Source: Methylobacterium sp. W2
Lineage (GTDB): Bacteria > Pseudomonadota > Alphaproteobacteria > Rhizobiales > Beijerinckiaceae
Assembly: GCF_020662345.1 (NCBI RefSeq)
Contig: NZ_VMOA01000001.1
Coordinates: 124,001 to 188,000, forward strand
Length of the DNA stretch: 64,000 nt
Direction: 5' to 3'
Shown here: one piece after another, positions 8,757 to 17,014 of the stretch
Position numbering within the stretch: the first letter of the stretch is position 1
Layout of the letters: the number at the start of each line of letters is the position of its first letter
Translations under genes and position numbers: made by a program
The notes under the pieces: model-generated
What the model was told of the DNA's origin: nothing
What the model saw: only the letters and a program-made list of their open reading frames with translations
Database searches by the model: none

Positions 8757-9650
8757 ATGAGTGTCGTTCGTCGGTTTCTGGTTGCGCCCTCCCTCGTCCG
8801 CCTGATCCGCAAGGAACGCGGCAGCTCAAAGATCACCGAGGGCTATTTCGCTCCCCAGGCCGGTCGCACGTCCTATGTCCGCGTCGATGGCCAGAATTGT
8901 CATCTCGTCCTCGTCACCACGGCGCCGGACGGATCGTCGAGCGAGGAGCGGACCGACGTTCCGCGCGCCCATGGCGACGCGCTCCTCGATGTATGCTCCG
9001 GCAAGGCGATCTATGATCGTGCTGTCATGGCCCTCGGCAACGGCCGCGAGGCATTTGTTGACCGCTACGCGACGCCGGGGGCCCTCGACCTGCTCAGCGT
9101 TGTGTTCGACGAGCCCGGTCAGGCCGCTGCTTTCGTACCCCCGGCCTGGTTCGGCGAGGACGTCTCCGAGAATACCGCCTATGACCGGCATGCCGTGGCG
9201 ATCCAGGGCGTACCTCAGACCGGCGAGGTCGCTCTTAGCAATGCCGCCCTCGAGGCGATCCTCGATCTGCTCGAGCCTCGCTTCGGCTTCGGCCGCTTCA
9301 ATGCTCCGCCGCCGAAGGCCGTCGAGGACGAGGCGGCCCTACGGGCGAATCGCCGTGCCACAGCTCAGGCAGCCAAGGCCGCCGCACCCGCTGCCGTCCC
9401 GGTGGAAGAGCCCGCACCGCAGCCCGTCGCCGAAGAGCGCAGCGAGGAACGACGGGAAGAGCCAGCCACCGAGGAAACGCCCACCGCCGAGGCTCCGATC
9501 CGGACAGACGCCCGCATCGACGACGTGATCGAGAGCCTGTCCCAGGCCCTCGGAGCGTCGCAGCCGTCCCGCGCTGCAGGCCGCAACGACGATCCGGCCG
9601 CCGAATTCGAGCGCTGGACCGTGCGTCCCCGCCGCACTCCCCAGACCTGA
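8757..9650 (+). CDS. CYTH-like domain protein with disordered C-terminal tail
   Basis: The 297-aa protein is not recognised by name. Residues 1-160 read like a degenerate CYTH (triphosphate tunnel) domain. MSVVRRFLV sits where EIERKFLV is expected, KITEGYFAPQ where IRQGYL is expected, then TSYVRVDGQNCHLVLV. Near the end, FVPPAWFGEDVSENTAYDRH resembles the CYTH ending 'F--P-WLG-EVT-D--Y-N'. The ExExK triphosphate motif is missing. Residues 200-297 are rich in Ala, Pro and Glu and probably disordered, ending in an acidic then basic stretch. The ATG follows GGGGGAGAAG. It stands alone between msrB and dctA. The fold assignment is mine and needs a structure check. Confidence 0.6.
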   Translation: MSVVRRFLVAPSLVRLIRKERGSSKITEGYFAPQAGRTSYVRVDGQNCHLVLVTTAPDGSSSEERTDVPRAHGDALLDVCSGKAIYDRAVMALGNGREAFVDRYATPGALDLLSVVFDEPGQAAAFVPPAWFGEDVSENTAYDRHAVAIQGVPQTGEVALSNAALEAILDLLEPRFGFGRFNAPPPKAVEDEAALRANRRATAQAAKAAAPAAVPVEEPAPQPVAEERSEERREEPATEETPTAEAPIRTDARIDDVIESLSQALGASQPSRAAGRNDDPAAEFERWTVRPRRTPQT

Positions 9651-9660
9651 ATGATCGAAA

Positions 9661-9687
9661 CCGGAGATGGGGCAGGCTCATCTCCGG
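9661..9687 (+). terminator. Stem-loop terminator candidate
   Basis: CCGGAGATG pairs perfectly with CATCTCCGG around a nine-base loop, 10 bp after the stop of the CYTH-like gene. No U tract follows, so it may be a factor-dependent terminator or RNA-end stabiliser. The rest of the gap to dctA is relatively AT-rich and may carry the dctA promoter. Confidence 0.55.
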
Positions 9688-9917
9688 GCTGCTTGGAACG
9701 CACCAGCGGCGCCGGGGATATTCGGCAAAGTCGGCGCACGACAATGGTATGCAATAACGCGGTATAGCCTCATCGCGTTACAGAAGCGGCTCATCCTCAC
9801 GGTTTCGGCGAGAAATAAAGATTATCGCTCATAGCCTCGTTGAGGCGAGGGATTAAACTCGCTAGCGTCTCGGAAAGACAGACGAGCGTGCGCCCGAAGA
9901 GGCGACTGTGAGGGAAC

Positions 9918-11309
9918 ATGGCCCAGACCACCGTTCATGCCGGAGGCAGCGCGCCGGCAGTACCGACACCTCACGAACCTTGGTACAAGGTCCTCTACAT
10001 TCAAGTGCTGATCGCCATCGCGCTCGGCATCCTGCTCGGATATCTGCATCCCGAATGGGGCAAGTCCGTCAAGTGGCTGGGCGACGCCTTCATCGCACTG
10101 ATCAAGATGATGATCGCGCCGATCATTTTCTGTACCATCGTGCACGGCATCGCCTCTATCGGCGACTTGAAGAAGGTCGGTCGCGTAGGGTTAAAGGCGC
10201 TGGTCTATTTCGAGGTTGTCTCCACGATTGCGCTTCTCATTGGCATCCTTGTCGGCGAGGTGGTGAAGCCGGGAGCCGGTTTCAATGCCGATGTGACCAA
10301 GCTCGACGGTAAATCGGTGGAGAAATACGCCAAGATCGCGGCCGACGATTCCGTCACCGGCCACATTATGGCGCTGATCCCGAAGAGCTTCTTCGATGCC
10401 TTCGCCACGGGCGACCTGCTGCAGGTCCTACTGATCTCGATCCTCACCGGTGTCGTCGTCACCGGCATGGGCAAGCGCGGCGAGGCGATCACCCACGCCA
10501 TCGACACCGCGGGCCAGGTCTTCTTCCGCATCATCGGCCTTGTGGTGAAGCTCGCGCCCATCGGTGCCTTTGGCGCCATGGCTTTCACCATTGGTCAGTA
10601 CGGCATCGGCAAGGTGATCGATCTCGCCTGGCTCGTGGGCACCTTCTACGTCACGGCCTTCCTATTCGTGGTCCTGGTTCTGGGCGGCATCGCCCGCGTG
10701 GCCGGCTTCTCGATCTTCAAGTTCCTGGCCTATATTAAAGATGAGCTTCTCATCGTGCTCGGCACCTCGTCCTCCGAGACGGTGCTGCCGCACATGATGA
10801 CGAAGATGCGTCGCCTTGGTGCCTCGGATTCCGTCGTGGGCCTCGTGATCCCCACCGGCTACTCGTTCAATCTCGACGGCACCAACATCTACATGACCCT
10901 GGCGACGCTGTTCCTGGCCCAGGCCGTGGGCGCTGACCTGTCCTTTGCCCAGTACGCCACCATCATCCTCGTGGCGATGTTGACCTCGAAGGGGGCTTCG
11001 GGCGTCACCGGCGCCGGCTTCATCACCCTTGCGGCCACGCTCAGTGCCATCCCCAACAACCCGGTGCCGGTGGCCGCTATGACCCTGATCCTGGGTGTCG
11101 ACAAGTTTATGTCGGAGTGCAGGGCCATCACCAACCTGATCGGCAACGGCGTCGCCACGGTGGTCGTCAGCCGCTGGGAGGGGGAACTCGACCAGGAAAA
11201 ACTGAACCAGGTCATGGCGCATCCCTTCTCCATCGGCACCGACATCTCGGACCACGCACCGAACATGGACCAGGAGCCCGCTCCCCGTCCGGCCGTCGCC
11301 GCGCAGTAG
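9918..11309 (+). CDS. dctA: C4-dicarboxylate transport protein DctA
   Basis: This 463-aa inner-membrane symporter of the DAACS family takes up succinate, fumarate and malate. Signature segments are [20 protein letters not shown], the serine-rich hairpin [34 protein letters not shown], and the final [28 protein letters not shown] lies just before the ATG. No dctBD pair is adjacent, and no clear sigma-54 site was found upstream. Its downstream neighbour is a ROK kinase after 9 bp, so the two may be co-transcribed although a functional link is not obvious. Confidence 0.96.
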   Translation: MAQTTVHAGGSAPAVPTPHEPWYKVLYIQVLIAIALGILLGYLHPEWGKSVKWLGDAFIALIKMMIAPIIFCTIVHGIASIGDLKKVGRVGLKALVYFEVVSTIALLIGILVGEVVKPGAGFNADVTKLDGKSVEKYAKIAADDSVTGHIMALIPKSFFDAFATGDLLQVLLISILTGVVVTGMGKRGEAITHAIDTAGQVFFRIIGLVVKLAPIGAFGAMAFTIGQYGIGKVIDLAWLVGTFYVTAFLFVVLVLGGIARVAGFSIFKFLAYIKDELLIVLGTSSSETVLPHMMTKMRRLGASDSVVGLVIPTGYSFNLDGTNIYMTLATLFLAQAVGADLSFAQYATIILVAMLTSKGASGVTGAGFITLAATLSAIPNNPVPVAAMTLILGVDKFMSECRAITNLIGNGVATVVVSRWEGELDQEKLNQVMAHPFSIGTDISDHAPNMDQEPAPRPAVAAQ

Positions 11310-11318
11310 AGCCGCATC

Positions 11319-12239
11319 GTGGACCCGGCGCGCCTGCGCATCGGGATCGACCTCGGCGGCACCAAGATCGCCGGCATCGCCCTCGATGCCGGCGGAGCCG
11401 TTCGTGCCGAGGCGCGGATCCCGACCCCGCGAAACGATTACGCCGCCACCCTCGACGCGATCGTCGCTCTCGTCCTGCGCCTGGAGCGTGACGCCGGCGG
11501 CGTCGGCAGCATAGGCATCGGCATGCCGGGCGCGATCACGCCCGGCAGCGGCCTCGTGAAGAACGCCAACTCGGTCTGGCTGAACGGCAGGCCCTTCGTC
11601 ATCGATCTCGAGGCACGGCTCGGCCGACCGGTCCGCGCCGAGAACGATGCCAATTGCCTCGCCGTTTCCGAGGCGGTGGACGGGGCGGGCGCGGGCGCGC
11701 GGGTCGTCTGGGCCATCATCCTCGGGACCGGCGTCGGTTCCGGCATCGCCATCGACGGGGTCGCCCTGTCGGGTGCCAACCGCATCGCCGGCGAATGGGG
11801 CCACAATCCGCTTCCCGCCCCCCGCGACGATGAGCGGCCCGGCCCAGCCTGCTATTGCGGCCGGCATGGCTGTATCGAGACATGGCTGTCCGGCCCCGGC
11901 CTCGCCGCCGATCATGCATGGCGGACCGGCGCAGTCGCTTCGACCGGCGAGTCCGTCATCGCCGCCGCGCGCGCCGGTGATGCCGCCGCATGTGAGAGCA
12001 TCGGCCGCTATCGGGAGCGGCTCGCGCGTGCGATGGCGGGCGTGATCAACATCTTCGACCCCGACGTGGTGGTCCTCGGCGGCGGATTGTCGACGGTGCC
12101 GGAACTGACCGCCGATCTGGCTGCAGCGATCCTTCCGCACGTCTTCTCCGGGGAATGCGGGACGCCGATCCGAATGAGCCGCCACGGCGACGCATCCGGT
12201 GTGCGGGGTGCAGCCTGGTTATGGGGCATCCCCGCCTGA
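11319..12239 (+). CDS. ROK family sugar kinase (fructokinase/Mak-like)
   Basis: The 306-aa kinase has the ROK order: LRIGIDLGGTKIAG at the N-terminus (ATP phosphate loop), GIGMPGAI, NDANCLA with the catalytic aspartate, ILGTGVGSGI, then the zinc motif GHNPLP...CYCGRHGCIETWLSGPG. The VVLGGGLS near the C-terminus completes it. This zinc motif and length fit bacterial fructokinase (Mak) or N-acetylglucosamine kinase, and sequence alone does not decide. The start is GTG, 9 bp after dctA. It provides a useful contrast with the permuted relative at 38400-39479. Confidence 0.9.
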   Translation: MDPARLRIGIDLGGTKIAGIALDAGGAVRAEARIPTPRNDYAATLDAIVALVLRLERDAGGVGSIGIGMPGAITPGSGLVKNANSVWLNGRPFVIDLEARLGRPVRAENDANCLAVSEAVDGAGAGARVVWAIILGTGVGSGIAIDGVALSGANRIAGEWGHNPLPAPRDDERPGPACYCGRHGCIETWLSGPGLAADHAWRTGAVASTGESVIAAARAGDAAACESIGRYRERLARAMAGVINIFDPDVVVLGGGLSTVPELTADLAAAILPHVFSGECGTPIRMSRHGDASGVRGAAWLWGIPA

Positions 12240-12308
12240 ACCTCTCCCCATCGCGCCCCGTAGCCGGTATGGACGGGGACAATCACACAACGACGTGAGC
12301 GTAACCCC

Positions 12309-13586
12309 ATGACGACCCTGGCTTCCCTCGATCCCGCCGCCCGCGACGCGCTTCACGCGAAGACTCGCGAGGCTTACGAGGCCTTCAAAAGCCGCAGCCT
12401 CAAGCTCGACATGACCCGTGGCAAGCCGGCGCCGGAGCAACTCGACCTGTCGAGCGCGATGATGGCGCTGCCCGGCAACGGCGATCATTTCGCCGAGGCG
12501 GGTGACGATGCGCGCAACTATGGCGGCCTCCAGGGATTGCCGGAGGCGCGCGCTCTCTTCGCGCCGATGGTGCAGGCGCCGGCGGCCCAGATCGTCATCG
12601 GTGACAATTCGAGCCTCGCGCTCATGCACGATTGCATTGCCTGGGCCCTGCTGAAGGGCGTCCCCGGCTCGGTGCAGCCCTGGTCGAAGGAAGAGGAGCC
12701 GGTCTTCCTCTGTCCCGTCCCAGGCTACGACCGTCACTTCGCGATCTGCGAGGCCCTGGGCATCCGCATGTTGCCCGTCCCCCTGACCGGTCAGGGACCG
12801 GACATGGACGTCGTCGAGAAGCTGGCCGCAGATCCGGCCGTGAAGGGCATGTGGTGCGTGCCGAAATACGCCAATCCGAGCGGCGAGACTTATTCCGACG
12901 AGACCGTCCGGCGTCTGGCCTCGATGAAAACGGGCGCTCCCGACTTCCGTCTATTCTGGGACAACGCCTACACCGTCCACCACCTCACCGCCACGCGCCA
13001 CCCCCTCGCCGACATCCTCGCCCTCTGTGAGGAGGCCGGCCATCCCGACCGGCCCTTCATCTTCGCCTCGACCTCCAAGGTCACCTTGGCGGGAGCGGGC
13101 ATCGCCGTGTTCGCCTCCTCCCCGGAGAACGTGCGCTGGTTCCTCGGCCGCTCCTTCTTTCGCACCATCGGGCCGGACAAGCTGAACCAACTGCGCCACG
13201 TCCGCTTCCTGAAGGACATGGCCGGCATCGAGGCGCATATGGACAAGCAGCGCGCTCTGATCGCACCGAAATTCCAGGCCGTCCTCGACGCTTTGGAGGC
13301 CCGGCTCGGGGGAACCGGCGCAGCGACCTGGACGACGCCCGAAGGCGGTTACTTCATCACCGTCGATACGGTGGACGGAGCGGCCCAGCGCACCGTGGCG
13401 CTGGCCAAGGAGGCCGGCATCGCCCTGACGCCCGCCGGTGCGACCTCGCCCTACGGGCGCGACCCGCACGATCGTACCCTGCGTCTTGCGCCGACCTTCC
13501 CCTCGCTCTCGGACGTGAAGGCGGCGGCGGAGGGGATCGCGCTCTGCATCCTCCTCGCCGGACTCGAGACTCAAAAGGCGGCCTGA
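12309..13586 (+). CDS. Class I aminotransferase (aspartate aminotransferase Ic-like)
   Basis: The 425-aa fold-type I PLP enzyme has LDMTRGKPAPEQLDLS at the N-terminus, NYGGLQGLPEAR, NSSLALMHD, YANPSGETYSD, WDNAYTVHHL, and the probable Schiff-base lysine K257 in FASTSKVTLAGAG. The RGKP start and STSK active site fit the group annotated as MocR-like or subgroup Ic aspartate aminotransferases rather than classic AspC. The role is probably aspartate/2-oxoglutarate transamination, but the amino-acid specificity is inferred. It ends 275 bp before the convergent gcrA. Confidence 0.85.
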   Translation: MTTLASLDPAARDALHAKTREAYEAFKSRSLKLDMTRGKPAPEQLDLSSAMMALPGNGDHFAEAGDDARNYGGLQGLPEARALFAPMVQAPAAQIVIGDNSSLALMHDCIAWALLKGVPGSVQPWSKEEEPVFLCPVPGYDRHFAICEALGIRMLPVPLTGQGPDMDVVEKLAADPAVKGMWCVPKYANPSGETYSDETVRRLASMKTGAPDFRLFWDNAYTVHHLTATRHPLADILALCEEAGHPDRPFIFASTSKVTLAGAGIAVFASSPENVRWFLGRSFFRTIGPDKLNQLRHVRFLKDMAGIEAHMDKQRALIAPKFQAVLDALEARLGGTGAATWTTPEGGYFITVDTVDGAAQRTVALAKEAGIALTPAGATSPYGRDPHDRTLRLAPTFPSLSDVKAAAEGIALCILLAGLETQKAA

Positions 13587-13861
13587 CGCGAGCTGCGATT
13601 CCCGACATATCCCCTCGTCCTGCCTGGGCGGGGGCTCTTCCGGGAAAGCGCGTCGAGGCGTCGACTGAAGGGCGGACAAGCCTCCCGGAGCCCCCCTCAC
13701 TCTCGCTGATCGGCAATGACGTTGCGATCCTCCGCCACGCATTGGCGCGCGGATTCCAAGTTCGTGGGATCAGGTGGTAAAGCGCGGTCGCTCGGCCTGC
13801 GACAAGGGCCGGATACGTCGCCGCCCGAGGGGCGGCGACAATCAAGCTGGACTCTATGGCC

Positions 13862-14386
13862 TCAGCGGAAGCCGCCGACCCGGCGGTCGCGCTTGCGCTC
13901 GGCGGCGGGCTGATACGCGATCTCGGCGTGATGGGTGCAATAGGGCAGGCCGGTGATCGAGCGATCGCCGCAATAGTGGAATTCCGGCGAGGTCGGATCG
14001 CCGAGGGGCCAGCGACACATGGATTCGCGCAGATCCATGATGGTTACACGCTTGGACACGGCAAGCGGCGTGCTTAGGGCGGCGACCACCGTATTCGTCT
14101 CGGGAAACAGCGGGCTCGGTGCCGAGACGGGATCGGCCACGGTCGCGAGCTCTACGACGTTGTCGGCCTCGGCTTCACGAACAGCGGGCTTTTTCCGGCC
14201 ATTGCCGGGCGAATCCGCCGCCTTCACGCGGCCCGACAGACCCAGCCGGTGGACCTTGCCGATGACGGCGTTACGGGTGACGCCGCCGAGTTGCGCGGCG
14301 ATCTGGCTCGCGCTCAGTCCCTCGTCCCAGAGACGCCGCAGCACGTCGACACGCTCGTCCGTCCAGCCAGCACCGGTTTCCGTCAT
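13862..14386 (-). CDS. gcrA: Cell cycle regulator GcrA
   Basis: The 174-aa protein has the GcrA N-terminal helix-turn-helix: GWTDERVDVLRRLWDEGLSA, then SQIAAQLGGVTRNAVIGKVH. A variable linker leads to the C-terminal sigma-factor-binding region MCRWPLGDPTSPEFHYCGD with paired cysteines and YCTHHAEIAYQP. In Caulobacter GcrA acts with sigma-70 at promoters carrying CcrM-methylated GANTC sites. GGAGGGGGCG directly before the ATG fixes the start. A GATTC lies at 14408-14412, about 20 bp upstream of the start, as would suit methylation-timed control, though one site can occur by chance. Confidence 0.95.
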   Translation of the reverse strand: MTETGAGWTDERVDVLRRLWDEGLSASQIAAQLGGVTRNAVIGKVHRLGLSGRVKAADSPGNGRKKPAVREAEADNVVELATVADPVSAPSPLFPETNTVVAALSTPLAVSKRVTIMDLRESMCRWPLGDPTSPEFHYCGDRSITGLPYCTHHAEIAYQPAAERKRDRRVGGFR

Positions 14387-14769
14387 CGCCCCCTCCGACA
14401 TCCGCTCGATTCCCCCGACCGACACGGGACGATCCTTGCGACGCCTCGCATGGCCACTCCGCCCGCTGCCATACAGATGGTGGTCGCGCAGGGCATCCTT
14501 ACGACGACGATCGGAACCGTACAGGACGGCTCGACACGGATGCAAGAGCGCCTGGAAGGAGGGGGGGACTTTCCACCGGCAAACCGTCGGAGGCGTTCCG
14601 CATGTACCCCGAAAGAGCCGGCCGAGACGCGGCTCCGCCATGAGTGCGACGGCGCAACCCTCGCCAGCATCGGACCGATCCTCCTACCGGCCCAGCTTCC
14701 CCTTGACCTGCCGCGGGATCGGGCGAGAAGCGCGTGTTTCACCACGAGCCGAGAAGTGAGAGGCAGGTC

Positions 14770-15849
14770 ATGGCCGCGACCGATCCGACCGAGGGACGCC
14801 GCCCCGGCGAGGTGCCGCCGCGCCTCGAGACACGCGGGCTCAGCGTCGATTTCGGCCGCAAGCACGCCCTCGACGACGTCTCCCTCGCGGTCCGGGCGGG
14901 AGAGATCATCGCGCTTCTCGGTGATTCCGGTTGCGGCAAGAGCACCCTGCTGCGGGCGGTGGCGGGGCTCGAACAGCCGAGCGGCGGGCTCGTCCTTCTC
15001 GATGGACAGGCGATGAGCGCCCGGGTGCCTCCGGAGGAGCGCGGCGTCGGTCTGATGTTCCAGGATTACGCCCTGTTCCCCCATCTCACTGTCATGCAGA
15101 ATGTCCGCTTCGGTCTCCACCGGCTGCGCGCTGCCGAGGCCGATGCCGTCGCAAAGGCGCGGCTGGAACAGGTCGGCCTCGCCGACCGGGCCTCGAGCTA
15201 TCCCGGCTCGCTGTCGGGCGGCGAGAGCCAGCGTGTGGCGCTCGCCCGCGCCCTGGCGCCGGGGCCGCGCGTGCTGCTCCTCGACGAGCCGTTCTCCAAT
15301 CTCGACCGGCGCAACCGCGATCGGGTCCGGGCCGACACGATCTCGGTCTTGCGCGCCACCGGCGCCACCGCGCTCCTGGTGACCCACGACCCGGAGGAGG
15401 CCCTGCTGGTGAGCGACCGGATCGTCCTGATGCGGGACGGGCGCATCGTCCAGATCGGCACCGGCGCGGATCTCTACCAGCGCCCCGTCTCGCGTTTCGC
15501 GGCGAATTTCTTCGGCGATCTCATCACCTTTCCCTCCCGCTGCACGAACCGCGCTGCGGCTACGCCACTTGGTGTGTTTCCGGCGCCGGGCATCGCTAGC
15601 GGTGTAAGGGTGGCTGCCTGCGTCAGGCCCGAGGCGATCTTGCTCTCCGACGCCGAGGCCGGCCATCCGGCGCGGGTGATCCGGCGGCGTTTCCTCGGAC
15701 CCGTTGCGGAACTAACCCTGGTGGCAGATGGCTTTACCGAACCTTTCCGCCTCACGGTCTCCGAAGAAACAGCAGTAGAGGAGGGCGATCGTGTCGGCCT
15801 GACCCTCGCTAAGGGGGCGGTATTGGTTTTTCCCGTCGAATTGGATTAA
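14770..15849 (+). CDS. fbpC: Ferric iron ABC transporter, ATP-binding protein
   Basis: The 359-aa ATPase has Walker A GDSGCGKST, the Q-loop FQDYALFPHLTVMQNV, signature SLSGGESQRVALARAL, Walker B LLLDEPFSNLD and the switch histidine VTHDPEEALL. The C-terminal 120 residues form the extra regulatory domain found in FbpC/PotA-type subunits. The assignment to iron comes from the next two genes, which encode an FbpA-like binding protein and a fused double permease. ATG at 14770 follows GAGAGGCAGG. It is divergent from gcrA with about 380 bp between the starts, where I see no gene. Confidence 0.88.
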   Translation: MAATDPTEGRRPGEVPPRLETRGLSVDFGRKHALDDVSLAVRAGEIIALLGDSGCGKSTLLRAVAGLEQPSGGLVLLDGQAMSARVPPEERGVGLMFQDYALFPHLTVMQNVRFGLHRLRAAEADAVAKARLEQVGLADRASSYPGSLSGGESQRVALARALAPGPRVLLLDEPFSNLDRRNRDRVRADTISVLRATGATALLVTHDPEEALLVSDRIVLMRDGRIVQIGTGADLYQRPVSRFAANFFGDLITFPSRCTNRAAATPLGVFPAPGIASGVRVAACVRPEAILLSDAEAGHPARVIRRRFLGPVAELTLVADGFTEPFRLTVSEETAVEEGDRVGLTLAKGAVLVFPVELD

Positions 15850-15974
15850 CCAAGCCTGGCTGTTCGTGTTTGGCAATATTCAGAAGCATAGTTTTTAACG
15901 ATAATAAACTGAAGACATAAGTCTTGCTTTTCTCGTGAGGATGCGGCCCAGAACCGTTCGCCACGGGAAAAGGG
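15850..15974 (+). promoter_or_regulatory. AT-rich gap before fbpA
   Basis: Bases 15850 to about 15945 are strikingly AT-rich compared with the neighbouring genes and include TTTTTAACGATAATAAACTG. This suggests a promoter for fbpA separate from fbpC, perhaps iron-controlled. No convincing Irr, RirA or Fur box could be read, so the regulator is unknown. Confidence 0.35.
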
Positions 15975-17003
15975 ATGGACGTCATGGTCGGTTGGGTCTC
16001 GAAATGTCTGGTCGGCAGCGCGACGGTTTTGGCCTGGATCGCCGGAGCGACGGCTGCCGAGGTCAACATCTACACCACCCGCGAGCCCGGTCTGATCAAG
16101 CCCCTGCTCGATGCCTACACCGCCAAGAGCGGCGTCACCGTCAACACCGTCTTCGTCGAGAAGGGTCTCGCCGAGCGCGTGGCCTCCGAGGGCGAGCGTT
16201 CCAAGGCCGACGTACTGATGACCGTCGATATCGGCAATCTCATCGAGCTCGTGGATCGCGGCCTCGCCCAGCCGGTCCGCACGGAGACCCTGGAAGCCGC
16301 CGTTCCGGCGCCCCTGCGCGATGCCGGCGGCCTCTGGTACGCCCTGTCCATGCGCGCCCGCGTCGCCTATGCCGACAAGGATCTCGCGGAGAAGGCCCTG
16401 ACCTACGAGGATCTCGCGGACCCGAAATGGAAGGGCAAGCTTTGCCTGCGCTCGGGCCAGCATCCCTACAACACAGCGCTCATCGCCCATTATATCGTCA
16501 AGCACGGGCCGGATAAGGCGAAGGACTGGCTGACGGGGGTGAAGGCCAACCTCGCCCGCAAGCCGGCCGGCGGCGACCGCGACGTCGCCCGCGACATCCT
16601 GGCTGGAACCTGCATCATCGGGCTCGGCAACTCCTACTATGTCGGGCTGATGCGCTCGGGCAAGGGTGGCCCGGACCAGCAGAAATGGGGAGACGGGATC
16701 AAGGTCGTGCTGCCCGTCTTCACGAGCGGCGGCACCCATGTGAACGTCTCCGGTGCCGTGGTCGCCAAGAGCGCGCCGAACCGCGACGAGGCGGTCAAGC
16801 TTCTCGAATATCTCGTCTCCGACGAAGGCCAAGGCCTCTATGCGAAGGCCAATTTCGAGTATCCGGTGAAGGCGGGCGCGCCGATCGACCCCCAACTCAC
16901 GGCGCTCGGCCCGCTGACCATCGATACCGTGCCGCTCGCCGAGATCGCCCGGAACCGCAAGGCGGCGAGTCTGCTGGTGGATACGGTGGGCTTCGACAAC
17001 TAA
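15975..17003 (+). CDS. fbpA: Ferric iron ABC transporter, periplasmic binding protein
   Basis: The 342-aa protein starts with a signal peptide of about 28 residues ending ATAAE. It then follows the FbpA/FutA ferric-binding pattern: VNIYTTREPGLIKPLL, ADVLMTVDIGNL, LWYALSMRARVAYADKDL, and the tandem tyrosines of GNSYYVGLM that bind iron in this family. SGGTHVNVSGAVVAKSAPN and SDEGQGLYAKANFEYPV complete the match. It would capture Fe(III) for the permease 11 bp downstream. AAAAGGG precedes the ATG. A second ATG at codon 4 (15984) is possible. Confidence 0.92.
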   Translation: MDVMVGWVSKCLVGSATVLAWIAGATAAEVNIYTTREPGLIKPLLDAYTAKSGVTVNTVFVEKGLAERVASEGERSKADVLMTVDIGNLIELVDRGLAQPVRTETLEAAVPAPLRDAGGLWYALSMRARVAYADKDLAEKALTYEDLADPKWKGKLCLRSGQHPYNTALIAHYIVKHGPDKAKDWLTGVKANLARKPAGGDRDVARDILAGTCIIGLGNSYYVGLMRSGKGGPDQQKWGDGIKVVLPVFTSGGTHVNVSGAVVAKSAPNRDEAVKLLEYLVSDEGQGLYAKANFEYPVKAGAPIDPQLTALGPLTIDTVPLAEIARNRKAASLLVDTVGFDN

Positions 17004-17014
17004 AGCCCCGGCCG

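Noticed and set aside
9688-9917. Sigma-54 promoter for dctA
   Set aside because: I could not find a good TGGCAC-N5-TTGC site, and dctBD are not adjacent.
10662-12185. 507-codon minus-strand frame
   Set aside because: Antisense to dctA and the ROK kinase, both with clear motifs.
13587-13861. Small gene between the aminotransferase and gcrA
   Set aside because: Short frames exist on both strands but lack ribosome sites and family-like sequence. The gap lies between two convergent genes.
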